Source of the DNA: Caballeronia sp. dw_19 | GTDB taxonomy: Bacteria; Pseudomonadota; Gammaproteobacteria; Burkholderiales; Burkholderiaceae | Assembly (NCBI RefSeq): GCF_018449515.1 | Contig: NZ_JAAVUQ010000045.1 | Span: 1 to 63,063 of the forward strand | Reading direction: 5' to 3' | Length of the DNA stretch: 63,063 bases | Notes under the pieces: model-generated | The model's input: the letters and a program-made list of their open reading frames with translations, nothing else | Databases searched by the model: none | Told to the model about the DNA's origin: nothing | Translations under genes and position numbers: made by a program | In this document: piece after piece, positions 15,670-23,596 of the stretch | How positions within the stretch are numbered: position 1 is the stretch's first letter | How the letters are laid out: each line of letters opens with the position of its first letter

Positions 15670-18384
15670 TCAGGACGTGCCGTCCTCATCGCCTTCCGGC
15701 GTGTCGTCCGGCGTATCGCCAACGTCAGCGTCATCCGCTGCATCGGTCGAATCATCAGCCGCAACGCTGGCCGATGGTTCGCCGGCCTCGCCTGCATCAC
15801 CTTCCAGATCGGCGTCGAGTTCGACTGCCACTTCCGCCTCGGCGATATGCTGCAAGCCGGACAGCTTCGTGCCGTCGTCAAGACTGATGAGTGTAACACC
15901 TTGGGTTGCACGGCCCATTTCACGGATCTCCGACACCCGCGTGCGAATCAGCACACCGGTATTGGTGATCAGCATGATCTCGCTTTCCGGCTCGACGAGC
16001 GTTGCGGCGACCACCTTGCCGTTACGTTCCGACGTCTGGATAGCGATCATTCCCTTCGTGCCGCGGCCGTGACGGGTGTATTCGTCGATTGGCGTACGCT
16101 TGCCGAAACCGTTCTCGGTCGCAGTCAGTACCGACTGGTTTTCACCGCCGGCGACGAGCAACGCGATGACCTGCTGACCTTCTTCCAGTTGCATGCCGCG
16201 CACGCCACGGGCTTCTCGGCCCATGGCACGGACGTCGTTTTCGTCGAAACGCACCGCCTTGCCCGAATCCGAGAACAGCATCACGTCATGCTGACCGTCC
16301 GTAATGGCCGCACCGATCAGGAAATCGCCGTCGTCAAGACCGACCGCGATGATGCCCTTGCGCAGCGGCCGGCTGAATGCCTCCAGCGGCGTCTTCTTGA
16401 CCGTACCCAGCGAGGTCGCCATGAAGACGTATTTATCGGCGGAAAATTCCTTGATCGGCAGCACGACGTTGATCTTCTCGCCGTCCTGCAACGGGAACAT
16501 GTTCACGATCGGCCGGCCACGCGAATTCCGCGAACCCTGCGGCACTTCGTAGACCTTGATCCAGTAAACACGGCCACGGTTCGAGAAACACAGCATGTGA
16601 TCGTGCGTATTCGCGATGAAGAGCGTGTCGATCCAGTCGTCTTCCTTCATCTGCGTGGCCTGCTTGCCGCGGCCGCCACGCTTTTGCGCCCGATATTCGG
16701 ACAACGGCTGCGACTTGACGTAGCCGGTGTGCGACATGGTCACGACCATTTCCTGCGGCGTGATCAGGTCTTCGGTATTCAGTTCGGTCGCGTTCAGTTC
16801 GATGCGCGAACGGCGGTCATCGCCGAATTCAGCACGAATGGACGTCAATTCCTCGACGATGATCGCGCGAATCCGTTCCGGGCGAGCCAGGATGTCGAGC
16901 AAATCAGCGATTTGCGCCATCACTTCCTTGTACTCGCCGACAATCTTGTCCTGCTCGAGCCCGGTCAGGCGTTGCAGGCGCATTTGCAGAATTTCCTGCG
17001 CCTGAACGTCGGAAAGCTTGTACATCCCGTCGGCCTGCATGCCGTACGCCGGATTCAAGCCTTCCGGCCGATACGCCTGACGCCCGCCCGATTCCTCGGT
17101 TTCCGCGCGCGACAGCATTTCGCGCACGATTTCCGAGTCCCAGGCGTTGTTCATCAAGTCCTGCTTCGCGATCGGCGGAGTCGGCGCGGCCTTGATGATG
17201 CGGATGAATTCGTCGATATTCGCCAGCGCGACCGCCAGGCCTTCCAGCACGTGGCCACGATCCCGCGCCTTGCGCAGCTCGTATACAGTGCGCCGCGTCA
17301 GCACTTCCCGCCGATGCGACAGGAAACACTCCAGCATCTGCTTCAGGTTCAGCAGGCGCGGCTGGCCGTCGACCAGCGCGACCATGTTGATGCCGAACGT
17401 GTCCTGGAGCTGCGTCATCTTGTACAGATTGTTCAGCACCACTTCCGGCACTTCGCCGCGCTTCAGCTCGACCACCACGCGCATGCCGCTCTTGTCAGAT
17501 TCGTCGCGGATGTCCGAGATGCCTTCGATCTTCTTCTCGTTCACCAGCTCCGCAATGCGCTCAAGCAGCGTGCGCTTGTTCACCTGATACGGGATTTCGT
17601 CGACGATGATCGCCATGCGCTGGCCGCGGTCGATCTCTTCGAAGTGCGTGGTCGCGCGCATCACGACGCGTCCGCGACCCGTTCGATAACCGTCCCTCAC
17701 ACCCGAGACGCCATAAATCACGCCGTACGTCGGGAAATCCGGTGCCGGAACGATTTCCATCAGTTCGTCGATGGTCGTGTCGGGGTTATTCAGCAGATGC
17801 ATGCAGGCGTCGACAATTTCGCGCAGGTTATGCGGCGGAATGTTCGTTGCCATGCCCACGGCAATGCCGGCAGACCCATTGATCAGCAGATTGGGAATTC
17901 GAGCCGGCAGGACCAGCGGCTCGCTTTCGCTGCCGTCGTAGTTCGGGCCGAAGTCGACCGTTTCCTTGTCGATATCAGCCAGCAACTCGTGGCCGATCTT
18001 CGCCATGCGGATTTCGGTGTATCGCATGGCGGCGGCGTTGTCGCCGTCGACCGAACCGAAATTGCCTTGCCCGTCGACCAGCATGTAGCGAAGCGAAAAC
18101 GGCTGCGCCATCCGCACGATGGTGTCGTAGACCGACTGGTCACCATGCGGGTGATATTTACCGATGACGTCGCCCACAATACGCGCCGACTTCTTGTAAG
18201 CGCGATTCCAGTCGTTGTTCAATTCGTGCATGGAATACAGCGCGCGGCGGTGGACTGGCTTGAGGCCGTCGCGGACATCGGGGAGCGCTCGCCCCACGAT
18301 CACGCTCATCGCGTAATCGAGATATGAGCGGCGCATTTCCTCCTCAAGGGAGATTGGCAGGGTCTCTTTGGCGAATTGATCCAT
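15670..18384 (-). CDS. gyrA: DNA gyrase subunit A
   Basis: Breakage-reunion subunit of gyrase. The 904-aa protein has the winged-helix/tower region with catalytic Tyr Y122 in AAMRYTEIR, the GyrA box QKRGGRGKQ in the C-terminal beta-pinwheel (from about residue 540), and an acidic tail (about 875-904) of Asp/Glu/Ala/Ser, longer than in E. coli. The quinolone-determining region reads HPHGDQSVYD, so the position equivalent to E. coli Ser83 is Gln, with Asp87 kept. The gene runs away from the ompA-like gene; a 742-base divergent region lies upstream. Confidence 0.98.
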   Translation of the reverse strand: MDQFAKETLPISLEEEMRRSYLDYAMSVIVGRALPDVRDGLKPVHRRALYSMHELNNDWNRAYKKSARIVGDVIGKYHPHGDQSVYDTIVRMAQPFSLRYMLVDGQGNFGSVDGDNAAAMRYTEIRMAKIGHELLADIDKETVDFGPNYDGSESEPLVLPARIPNLLINGSAGIAVGMATNIPPHNLREIVDACMHLLNNPDTTIDELMEIVPAPDFPTYGVIYGVSGVRDGYRTGRGRVVMRATTHFEEIDRGQRMAIIVDEIPYQVNKRTLLERIAELVNEKKIEGISDIRDESDKSGMRVVVELKRGEVPEVVLNNLYKMTQLQDTFGINMVALVDGQPRLLNLKQMLECFLSHRREVLTRRTVYELRKARDRGHVLEGLAVALANIDEFIRIIKAAPTPPIAKQDLMNNAWDSEIVREMLSRAETEESGGRQAYRPEGLNPAYGMQADGMYKLSDVQAQEILQMRLQRLTGLEQDKIVGEYKEVMAQIADLLDILARPERIRAIIVEELTSIRAEFGDDRRSRIELNATELNTEDLITPQEMVVTMSHTGYVKSQPLSEYRAQKRGGRGKQATQMKEDDWIDTLFIANTHDHMLCFSNRGRVYWIKVYEVPQGSRNSRGRPIVNMFPLQDGEKINVVLPIKEFSADKYVFMATSLGTVKKTPLEAFSRPLRKGIIAVGLDDGDFLIGAAITDGQHDVMLFSDSGKAVRFDENDVRAMGREARGVRGMQLEEGQQVIALLVAGGENQSVLTATENGFGKRTPIDEYTRHGRGTKGMIAIQTSERNGKVVAATLVEPESEIMLITNTGVLIRTRVSEIREMGRATQGVTLISLDDGTKLSGLQHIAEAEVAVELDADLEGDAGEAGEPSASVAADDSTDAADDADVGDTPDDTPEGDEDGTS

Positions 18385-18499
18385 TTATCCGTGTCTTGAA
18401 CTGTGCGGCGCCGGCGCGGAATAAAAGCCTCTTTTGCGGCGTTTTACCCGGATTCACCGTCGTTTAGCATCGGCATTGCGAACGCAACGCATCACGCGA

Positions 18500-18508
18500 T
18501 TCTAACAT
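18500..18508 (-). promoter_or_regulatory. Possible gyrA promoter (extended -10)
   Basis: On the minus strand TGTTAGAAT forms an extended -10 box (TG-N-TAGAAT), about 115 bases before the gyrA start. No good -35 hexamer stands at the usual distance, which extended -10 promoters tolerate. This is a sequence match only. Confidence 0.35.
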
Positions 18509-19040
18509 GCGCGACATCCGCTCCCGGAGCACATGCGTATACATAGAGTCGGAACAGCGCGGATTGGGAAATTCAGGGACACAACAGCGTGGCGAGAGAC
18601 GGAGCGGGACAGCACAGGCCAGCGCTGGCCGATAACCAGCATGGCATCAGCATGAAAGCGCATGAAGCGGGCCCACGAAGCAAACGGTAGCGAAAGCTTA
18701 CAAATTGCCGCACGCAACAAAGTGAAAACGTCAGACTAACCCGCTATCATTCGGCCTCACGGGTTTTGACGCCGCCAATTACCGCGCGAAAAACCGTCGA
18801 AAAAAATGTATTGATGTTTTGGGAAAAAGTTCCGGGGTGGCACGCATTGTGCGCATGTTCGGCACGTATCAAACCCTGCGATTCCCATGCCCCGTCTTGT
18901 TGCGCATGCACCACATAAGGTTGCGGGCGTTGGGGGGCCGGGGATATTTTTATCGTTGCAAGGGAACGATATGGCAAAATGCGAACGCACAAAGTTAGAC
19001 ACTGCTCGAAGTCTACACACAGCGTTTTGTTCCGCGGTAA

Positions 19041-19049
19041 TGTTATACT
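19041..19049 (+). promoter_or_regulatory. Promoter of the ompA-like gene (extended -10)
   Basis: TGTTATACT, a TG-N-TATACT extended -10 hexamer, lies 78 bases before the ATG at 19127. The leader ends in the very strong Shine-Dalgarno GAGAGGAG. This fits an abundant outer-membrane protein. Confidence 0.5.
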
Positions 19050-19126
19050 TCGAGCAATGTATGACTTGTCTTCGTCAACAAGGCTCGCAGTAAACCTGCG
19101 GTAATCTCAATTTCGAGAGGAGAAAT

Positions 19127-19783
19127 ATGAATAAACTTTCAAAGCTCGCGTTCATTGCAGCTACCGCAGTTATGGCTGCATCGGCTATGGCGCAATCGGT
19201 CCCGGCTTCGCGTCAGGCAGTGGACGACAACTGGGTGAACGGCACGGGCGAGTGGGTGTGGATGAACGGCACGAACGAGCTTTGCTGGCGTAACGCGTTC
19301 TGGACCCCGGCAACGGCCAACGCAAAGTGCGATGGCGCGCTGGTAGCGACAGCACCGACGCCGCCGGCTCCGGTCGCTCCTGTTGCTCCGGTCATCCAGA
19401 GCCAGAAGATTACGTACCAAGCTGACGCTCTGTTCGACTTCGACAAGGCTATCCTGAAGCCGGCTGGTAAGGAAAAGCTTGACGATCTCGCATCGAAGAT
19501 TGGCGACCTGAACCTGGAAGTTGTGGTCGCAACGGGTTACACGGACCGTATCGGTTCGGACAAGTACAACGATCGCCTGTCCCTGCGTCGTGCACAAGCT
19601 GTCAAGGCATACTTGGTCAGCAAGGGCATCGAAGCCAACCGTATCTATACGGAAGGCAAGGGCAAGCGTAACCCGGTTACCACGGGTTGCAACCAGAAGA
19701 ACCGCAAGCAACTTATCGCCTGCCTCGCACCGGATCGTCGCGTGGAAGTCGAAGTTGTTGGAACCTCGCGTCAGCCGCAGTAA
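19127..19783 (+). CDS. OmpA family outer-membrane/peptidoglycan-binding protein
   Basis: 218-aa exported protein: signal peptide to about residue 22 (AASAMAQS), a short Trp-rich segment (WVNGTGEWVWMNG), a Pro/Ala/Val linker (about 78-92), and a C-terminal OmpA domain (about 95-215). The peptidoglycan-binding core GYTDRIGSDKYNDRLSLRRAQAVK has the conserved Asp and Arg that bind diaminopimelate. There is no eight-stranded barrel, so it is not a full OmpA. A pair of Cys near the C-terminus (CNQKNRKQLIAC) fits the disulfide seen in the family. A strong ribosome-binding site and a UUCG-loop terminator suggest high expression. The gyrA-ompA-ubiG order is typical of Burkholderia. Confidence 0.92.
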   Translation: MNKLSKLAFIAATAVMAASAMAQSVPASRQAVDDNWVNGTGEWVWMNGTNELCWRNAFWTPATANAKCDGALVATAPTPPAPVAPVAPVIQSQKITYQADALFDFDKAILKPAGKEKLDDLASKIGDLNLEVVVATGYTDRIGSDKYNDRLSLRRAQAVKAYLVSKGIEANRIYTEGKGKRNPVTTGCNQKNRKQLIACLAPDRRVEVEVVGTSRQPQ

Positions 19784-19807
19784 TACGCGACAGATTGGCG
19801 CAGGATC

Positions 19808-19836
19808 AAAGCCCCGCTTCGGCGGGGCTTTTTTTA
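19808..19836 (+). terminator. Intrinsic terminator after the ompA-like gene
   Basis: AAAGCCCCGC-TTCG-GCGGGGCTTTTTTT: perfect stem, stable UUCG tetraloop and a T-run, 25 bases behind the stop codon. Confidence 0.92.
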
Positions 19837-19989
19837 TGTGCGGCGCATCTAGCTGCACTCTTGCTGCACGCCCGGCGCGTCCCTCTGCTCGACCGGCTTG
19901 GGCTCGTGACGCGTTTCACCGGCTCTCGCCACCGCCTATATACTTGGTGCTTGACCGTTTCTGACCTTATGTTTCAAGGCTATCCGCAC

Positions 19990-20688
19990 ATGATCAACGC
20001 CGATCCCCACGAGCTTCAAAAATTCAGCGAGCTGGCTCATCGCTGGTGGGACCCGAATGCGGAGTTCAAGCCATTGCACGAACTCAATCCTGTGCGACTC
20101 GACTGGATTGACGCGCTTGCGCATCTGCCGGGCAAGCGCGCGCTGGATATCGGTTGCGGCGGCGGCATCCTGTCTGAATCAATGGCCGTGCGCGGCGCGA
20201 AGGTAAAAGGCGTGGATCTTTCATCAAGCGCGCTGGGCGTGGCCGACCTGCATAGCCTGGAGAGCGGCGTTGAGGTCGAATACGAAGAGATCGCGGCCGA
20301 GACGCTGGCGGCGCGGGAGCCCGCCAGTTATGACGTGGTGACCTGCATGGAGATGCTCGAGCACGTGCCGGATCCGGCCGGGATCGTGCAGGCTTGCGCA
20401 ACGCTTGTCAAACCTGGCGGCTGGGTGTTTTTCTCCACGCTCAACCGCAATGCCAAGGCGTATTTGCTCGCGGTGATCGGCGCGGAATACATTGCCCGGA
20501 TGCTGCCGCGTGGCACGCACGATTACGCGCGCTTCATCAAGCCGTCAGAACTTGCGCAATACGTGCGTTCCGCGCAACTTGATATCGTAGAGATCAAGGG
20601 GATTACCTACCGGCCGATCAGCAAGCGCTTCAGTCTCTCCGACGACTCCAGCATCAACTATCTGATGGCTTGCCGTCGCGTGGCCTGA
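19990..20688 (+). CDS. ubiG: Ubiquinone biosynthesis O-methyltransferase
   Basis: SAM-dependent methyltransferase doing both O-methylations in ubiquinone synthesis. The 232-aa protein has the N-terminal FSELAHRWWDPNAEFKPLHELNP signature in two parts, motif I LDIGCGGGILSE near residue 53, and the SKRFSLSDDSSINYLMAC end typical of UbiG. The ATG at 19990 is chosen because it gives the standard family length; an earlier in-frame ATG at 19969 would add 7 residues. The gene is followed by gph after 11 bases, so they are probably cotranscribed. Confidence 0.94.
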   Translation: MINADPHELQKFSELAHRWWDPNAEFKPLHELNPVRLDWIDALAHLPGKRALDIGCGGGILSESMAVRGAKVKGVDLSSSALGVADLHSLESGVEVEYEEIAAETLAAREPASYDVVTCMEMLEHVPDPAGIVQACATLVKPGGWVFFSTLNRNAKAYLLAVIGAEYIARMLPRGTHDYARFIKPSELAQYVRSAQLDIVEIKGITYRPISKRFSLSDDSSINYLMACRRVA

Positions 20689-20699
20689 CGGGAACAGAC

Positions 20700-21482
20700 A
20701 TGAACGATCGCCCAAGTGATGCCGATCCCACGCCTCCGAGCGTCATCGAACCTGTACGGACTTTCATGAGCGACGACCCGACGCCCCTGCCCCAGCATCA
20801 AATCGACAAGACCCGGCTGAAGCTCTGCCAGGCGGTCTTGTTCGATCTCGACGGTACCATCGCCGACACCGCGCCCGATCTCGTCGCCGCAGTCAACAAG
20901 ATGCGACACGACCGTGGGTTGGAAATGCGGCCGCTTGAGACCCTGAGGCCATTGGCATCGGCGGGTGCGCGCGGTTTGCTGGCCGGCGCGTTCGAGATCG
21001 AGCCGGAGCATCCCGATTACGCGTCCATGCGCGAGGAGTTTCTCGCCAACTATGAGGCGGATTTGTGCATCGAGACGACGCTGTTTCCGGGTATCGACGA
21101 ATTGCTCGATCAACTCGATGCACGCGGCGTGCGCTGGGGCATTGTGACCAACAAAGCGACGCGGCTCGCCGAACCGCTGGTGGCGCTGCTGGGACTGGCT
21201 GAGCGCGCGGCCTGTCTTGTTTGCGGCGATACCACCCCGCATTCGAAGCCTCATCCGGCGCCGTTGCTGCATGCTGCGGAATTGATGGAAGAGAAGCCTG
21301 AGCGTGTGGTGTATGTGGGCGACGACCTGCGCGACGTCCAGGCCGGTTTCGCGGCCGGCATGGTCACCGTGGCGGCCGCCTACGGGTACTGCGGGACGGA
21401 CTTGCCGCCCACCCGGTGGCATGCGGATCACGTGGTGGAAACGACAATTGAATTGCAACATCTGCTACGCGATGTGCAATAA
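20700..21482 (+). CDS. gph: Phosphoglycolate phosphatase, HAD family
   Basis: HAD hydrolase removing phosphate from 2-phosphoglycolate, a product of DNA repair. The sequence has motif I FDLDGTIADTAPDL near residue 46, motif II TNK (GIVTNKATRLAEPL), and motif III/IV GDDLRDVQAGFAAGM. The 260-aa length from the ATG at 20700 includes about 35 variable N-terminal residues; a later Met at 20766 is possible but has no ribosome-binding site. The ubiG-gph neighbourhood is a common pairing. Substrate is inferred from family and context. Confidence 0.88.
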   Translation: MNDRPSDADPTPPSVIEPVRTFMSDDPTPLPQHQIDKTRLKLCQAVLFDLDGTIADTAPDLVAAVNKMRHDRGLEMRPLETLRPLASAGARGLLAGAFEIEPEHPDYASMREEFLANYEADLCIETTLFPGIDELLDQLDARGVRWGIVTNKATRLAEPLVALLGLAERAACLVCGDTTPHSKPHPAPLLHAAELMEEKPERVVYVGDDLRDVQAGFAAGMVTVAAAYGYCGTDLPPTRWHADHVVETTIELQHLLRDVQ

Positions 21483-21531
21483 CGCGCATCAATGTACCGT
21501 GACGGCTGTGGCTTCCCGGACCGGTTCTGCG

Positions 21532-21561
21532 GTGAAAACGCGGACGAAACTGTGAGATAAT
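21532..21561 (+). promoter_or_regulatory. Promoter of ssrA
   Basis: GTGAAA (21532-21537) and GATAAT (21556-21561) separated by 18 bases, with the -10 ending 12 bases before the mature tmRNA 5' end at 21574. Fit to the sigma-70 consensus is fair. Confidence 0.5.
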
Positions 21562-21573
21562 GAGCAATGCTTC

Positions 21574-21942
21574 GGGGGCGACCTGGTTTCGACAGGGGTT
21601 GCGAAGCGGCTAGGGCATACCGAGGACCCGTCACCTCGTAAATCAATGGGAAAAACGTAACTGCAAACGACGAAACGTTCGCACTGGCAGCCTAAGGGCC
21701 GCCTGCCTCTCCCTAGTTTACTGACGGACTAGAGTCGCAAGACCGGTAGCAATACCGCGAGAGGTCATATACGTCAGATAAGCCTTGGTGGCGTCATGAC
21801 ATCCGGGTCGAAAATTTAGTGAATCGCCGAAGCGAAGCGTGTTCGTCCGCGTCGCCAGGTTAAATCAAATGATAGAACTAAGTATGTAGAACTGGTCGTA
21901 GAGCGCTACTGGACGCGGGTTCGATTCCCGCCGCCTCCACCA
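21574..21942 (+). ncRNA. ssrA: Transfer-messenger RNA (tmRNA)
   Basis: Rescues stalled ribosomes by trans-translation. The 5' GGGGGCG pairs with CGCCTCC just before the 3' ACCA, forming the alanyl acceptor stem; the 3' T-arm GGTTCGATTCC is present. The tag frame starts with GCA at 21663 and ends with TAA at 21693-21695, giving ANDETFALAA, close to the E. coli tag and ending in the ALAA degron. Total 369 bases, a single-piece tmRNA. Its last 19 bases are duplicated at 26629-26647, because an island has integrated at the 3' end while restoring an intact tmRNA. Confidence 0.96.
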
Positions 21943-21943
21943 A
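21925..21943 (+). repeat. Left attachment-site repeat (3' end of ssrA)
   Basis: TTCCCGCCGCCTCCACCAA, identical over 19 bases to 26629-26647. It spans the T-arm/acceptor 3' strand of tmRNA and the CCA, the usual crossover region of ssrA-specific tyrosine integrases. Confidence 0.9.
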
Positions 21944-21974
21944 TAACGCATCCGGACTTGTACCGGATTATTCG

Positions 21975-22009
21975 AAACCCCGTGTGCCGCAAGGCTCGGC
22001 GGGGTTTTT
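21975..22009 (+). terminator. Terminator for ssrA supplied by the island
   Basis: AAACCCC ... GGGGTTTTT with an inner GCCG/CGGC stem, 33 bases behind the tmRNA CCA. It lies inside the island, so it replaces the original ssrA terminator now found at 26677-26716. Confidence 0.75.
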
Positions 22010-22046
22010 CTTTGCCTGACTCGTCTATAATCATCCGGCTTAATCC

Positions 22047-22064
22047 GGGGGTGTTTTGGGGTAT
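22047..22064 (+). repeat. Paired GGGGT(G/A)T repeats, left end of island
   Basis: GGGGTGT (22048-22054) and GGGGTAT (22058-22064), same orientation, 10 bases apart. A similar pair stands near the right repeat. They are candidate arm-type integrase sites. Confidence 0.4.
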
Positions 22065-22119
22065 CCCAAGGGGTGACTCGAGCTTGTACCCCGACCACAA
22101 AATATCGTACGTCTGAGCT

Positions 22120-22284
22120 ATGGCACTCACAGACGCCGAAATTCGAAAGAGCGCTCCGCGCGAGAAACTTTACAAGCTGTCCGATGGCGGCGGTAGGCTT
22201 GTTGATCTTTCCGCTCTCTGGGCGTCGCTAGCAAACCTGATGCGCTCTTTGACTTCCCCGGTCCACGGAGCAGCGCCAATTTAG
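22120..22284 (+). pseudogene. Truncated P4-type tyrosine integrase (N-terminal remnant)
   Basis: The ATG at 22120 opens a 54-codon frame whose first ~25 residues (MALTDAEIRKSAPREKLYKL, then SDGGG) match the N-terminal arm-DNA-binding (DUF4102) start of P4/phage-type integrases, where DGGGLYL usually follows. From residue 26 the match stops abruptly (RLVDLSALW...) and the frame closes with TAG at 22282, so about 370 residues, including the whole catalytic domain, are deleted. The position directly inside the left repeat is where such integrases normally lie. I take it as the remains of the enzyme that inserted the island. The stretch after residue 25 is unrecognised. Confidence 0.75.
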
Positions 22285-22429
22285 CTTTAGTCTCAGACCA
22301 CGGACAATTCCCACAGTACTGGAAATTCAACAATTTTTTCTCAACGACTTGCTAATATATGGGTCGTCTTATAGGACTTTTTATGGAAAATCATAACGCC
22401 GCTTAAACTTAGGCACGGGGAACACGAAA

Positions 22430-23596
22430 GTGAGCGATTACCGGCTAGATCGACTAAATACGCGAGAGTTTGAACATCTTTCTCAAGCTTTATGCAAGAA
22501 ATTTGTTGCTATTGGCGTAACTCCGTTCGGGGACGGGGCCGACGGCGGGCGCGAAGCGACGTTTGAGGGAAGAATGGACTACCCCTCGGCGTCGGATCCG
22601 TGGTCCGGTTATCTAGTAGTGCAATGTAAGTATCGGCAACGCTCTATAGGTGAGTCGTCTAGCGATACTGACTGGGCTGCAAAAGAGTTGGAGACCGAGT
22701 TATCAAAATATCTTCAACCGCCTTCGGACGACGCGCCCAAAGTCAGGAGTAAGCAACGGCGGTCACCTGTCTACTACATCTTCATAACCAACGCGGTCTT
22801 AACGGGTAACATCGAGACGGGGGGACACGATAGGTGCGCAGCGATCTTGGCCAAGTATGCCAGTCGACTTGGAATACAAGGGTCCGCGGTCTGGGGTTTC
22901 GACGAACTTCGCGTCTTTCTCGATTCGGCTGCCGAAATCAGACAAGCGTATCTGGGATTCATCTTGCCTGACGACGTTCTCCATAGGGCGTTACAGACTT
23001 TGTCAATTCAAACTCCAGATTTCGACCGCATCTTGGCTGGCTATCTGCAAAAAGAATTACAGAGCGATTATGCGGCAAAACTCGAATCCGCCGGTCAGCA
23101 CGATGAGCGACGCACGGTTCCCCTGTCTCGAGTTTTCATCGATCTACCCTTTACTTCAAATAAAGACAAATCACTTACTGCATCTGACAACCATTCCACA
23201 TTAGCGCGGGCGCTCATAGACCTCGGGAATACTGTCCTCCGAAGTGTTGAAGCGCCGAAGGCGCGAGCCGCGACATTTGGAAGAGTCGCGATAGTGGGCG
23301 GCCCGGGTCAAGGAAAAAGCACCATCGGCCAATACCTCTGCCAATTGTACCGGGCGGCGCTTCTCGAGAACTTAGAAGTGCTTGACCCGCAATGCATTCA
23401 GATATTAGACGAAATTAGAGATACCTCAGACGCTAAGGCCGGTTTGATGCCCCTATCGTTGCGCTTCCCATTCAGAATCGTCTTGAACCGATTCGCAAGT
23501 GACTTAGCCAAAAACGAAAATCTGACGATTGCTGAGTATGTTCGGTTACGAATCGAGAGCTTGGTGGTTTGGGCGTCGTTCCACTCGCAGCATTGA
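22430..23596 (+). CDS. STAND NTPase, N-terminal part: Mrr-like nuclease plus NACHT Walker A
   Basis: First of two overlapping ORFs that together look like one ~1,340-aa STAND protein. Residues 10-70 form a restriction-endonuclease-like fold: FEHLSQALCKKF helix, then GADGGREATF (D38, E42) and YLVVQCKY with Q65-x-K67, the QxK form of PD-(D/E)xK nucleases seen in Mrr. Residues 113-175 complete that domain. A NACHT P-loop GGPGQGKST is at residues 290-298. The frame ends 28 bases after the second ORF opens, and Walker B is found only in the second ORF. Start is GTG at 22430 behind GGGGAA. AT-rich with foreign codon use. Nuclease-NACHT proteins of this kind are implicated in anti-phage defence; function here is inferred. 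Confidence 0.8.
   Translation: MSDYRLDRLNTREFEHLSQALCKKFVAIGVTPFGDGADGGREATFEGRMDYPSASDPWSGYLVVQCKYRQRSIGESSSDTDWAAKELETELSKYLQPPSDDAPKVRSKQRRSPVYYIFITNAVLTGNIETGGHDRCAAILAKYASRLGIQGSAVWGFDELRVFLDSAAEIRQAYLGFILPDDVLHRALQTLSIQTPDFDRILAGYLQKELQSDYAAKLESAGQHDERRTVPLSRVFIDLPFTSNKDKSLTASDNHSTLARALIDLGNTVLRSVEAPKARAATFGRVAIVGGPGQGKSTIGQYLCQLYRAALLENLEVLDPQCIQILDEIRDTSDAKAGLMPLSLRFPFRIVLNRFASDLAKNENLTIAEYVRLRIESLVVWASFHSQH

Larger units (their letters stand above)
18385..19126. promoter_or_regulatory. Divergent gyrA / ompA-like intergenic region
   Basis: 742 bases without a convincing gene. It holds the gyrA promoter candidate at 18500, a sigma-54-like element TGGCACG..GTGC at 18838-18853 on the plus strand, an inverted repeat TATCGTT (18951-18957) / AACGATA (18965-18971), and the extended -10 of the ompA-like gene at 19041-19049. 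The short ORFs crossing it (for example 18747-18992) resemble no known protein. Confidence 0.4.
21944..22429. other. Left flank of the island
   Basis: Between the left repeat and the STAND gene: terminator (21975-22009), paired repeats (22047-22064), integrase remnant (22120-22284), then about 145 AT-rich bases that should contain the STAND promoter. A TTGCTAATAT stretch near 22350 is AT-rich, but no clear -35/-10 pair was assigned. A tiny 7-codon ORF starts at 22383 and is probably meaningless. Confidence 0.5.

Noticed and set aside
15847..18327. 826-codon plus-strand frame opposite gyrA
   Set aside because: Shadow of gyrA codon bias; rich in His/Arg, no domain, no ribosome-binding site.
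18747..19020. Overlapping minus-strand frames (81 and 87 codons) between gyrA and the ompA-like gene
   Set aside because: No recognisable protein features or good starts; they overlap each other in different frames in a promoter region.
23568..23574. TTTGGGC as a -1 programmed frameshift slippery heptamer in the STAND gene
   Set aside because: It is not in the X-XXY-YYZ register of the first ORF (codons read GTT-TGG-GCG), so canonical -1 recoding is not supported.
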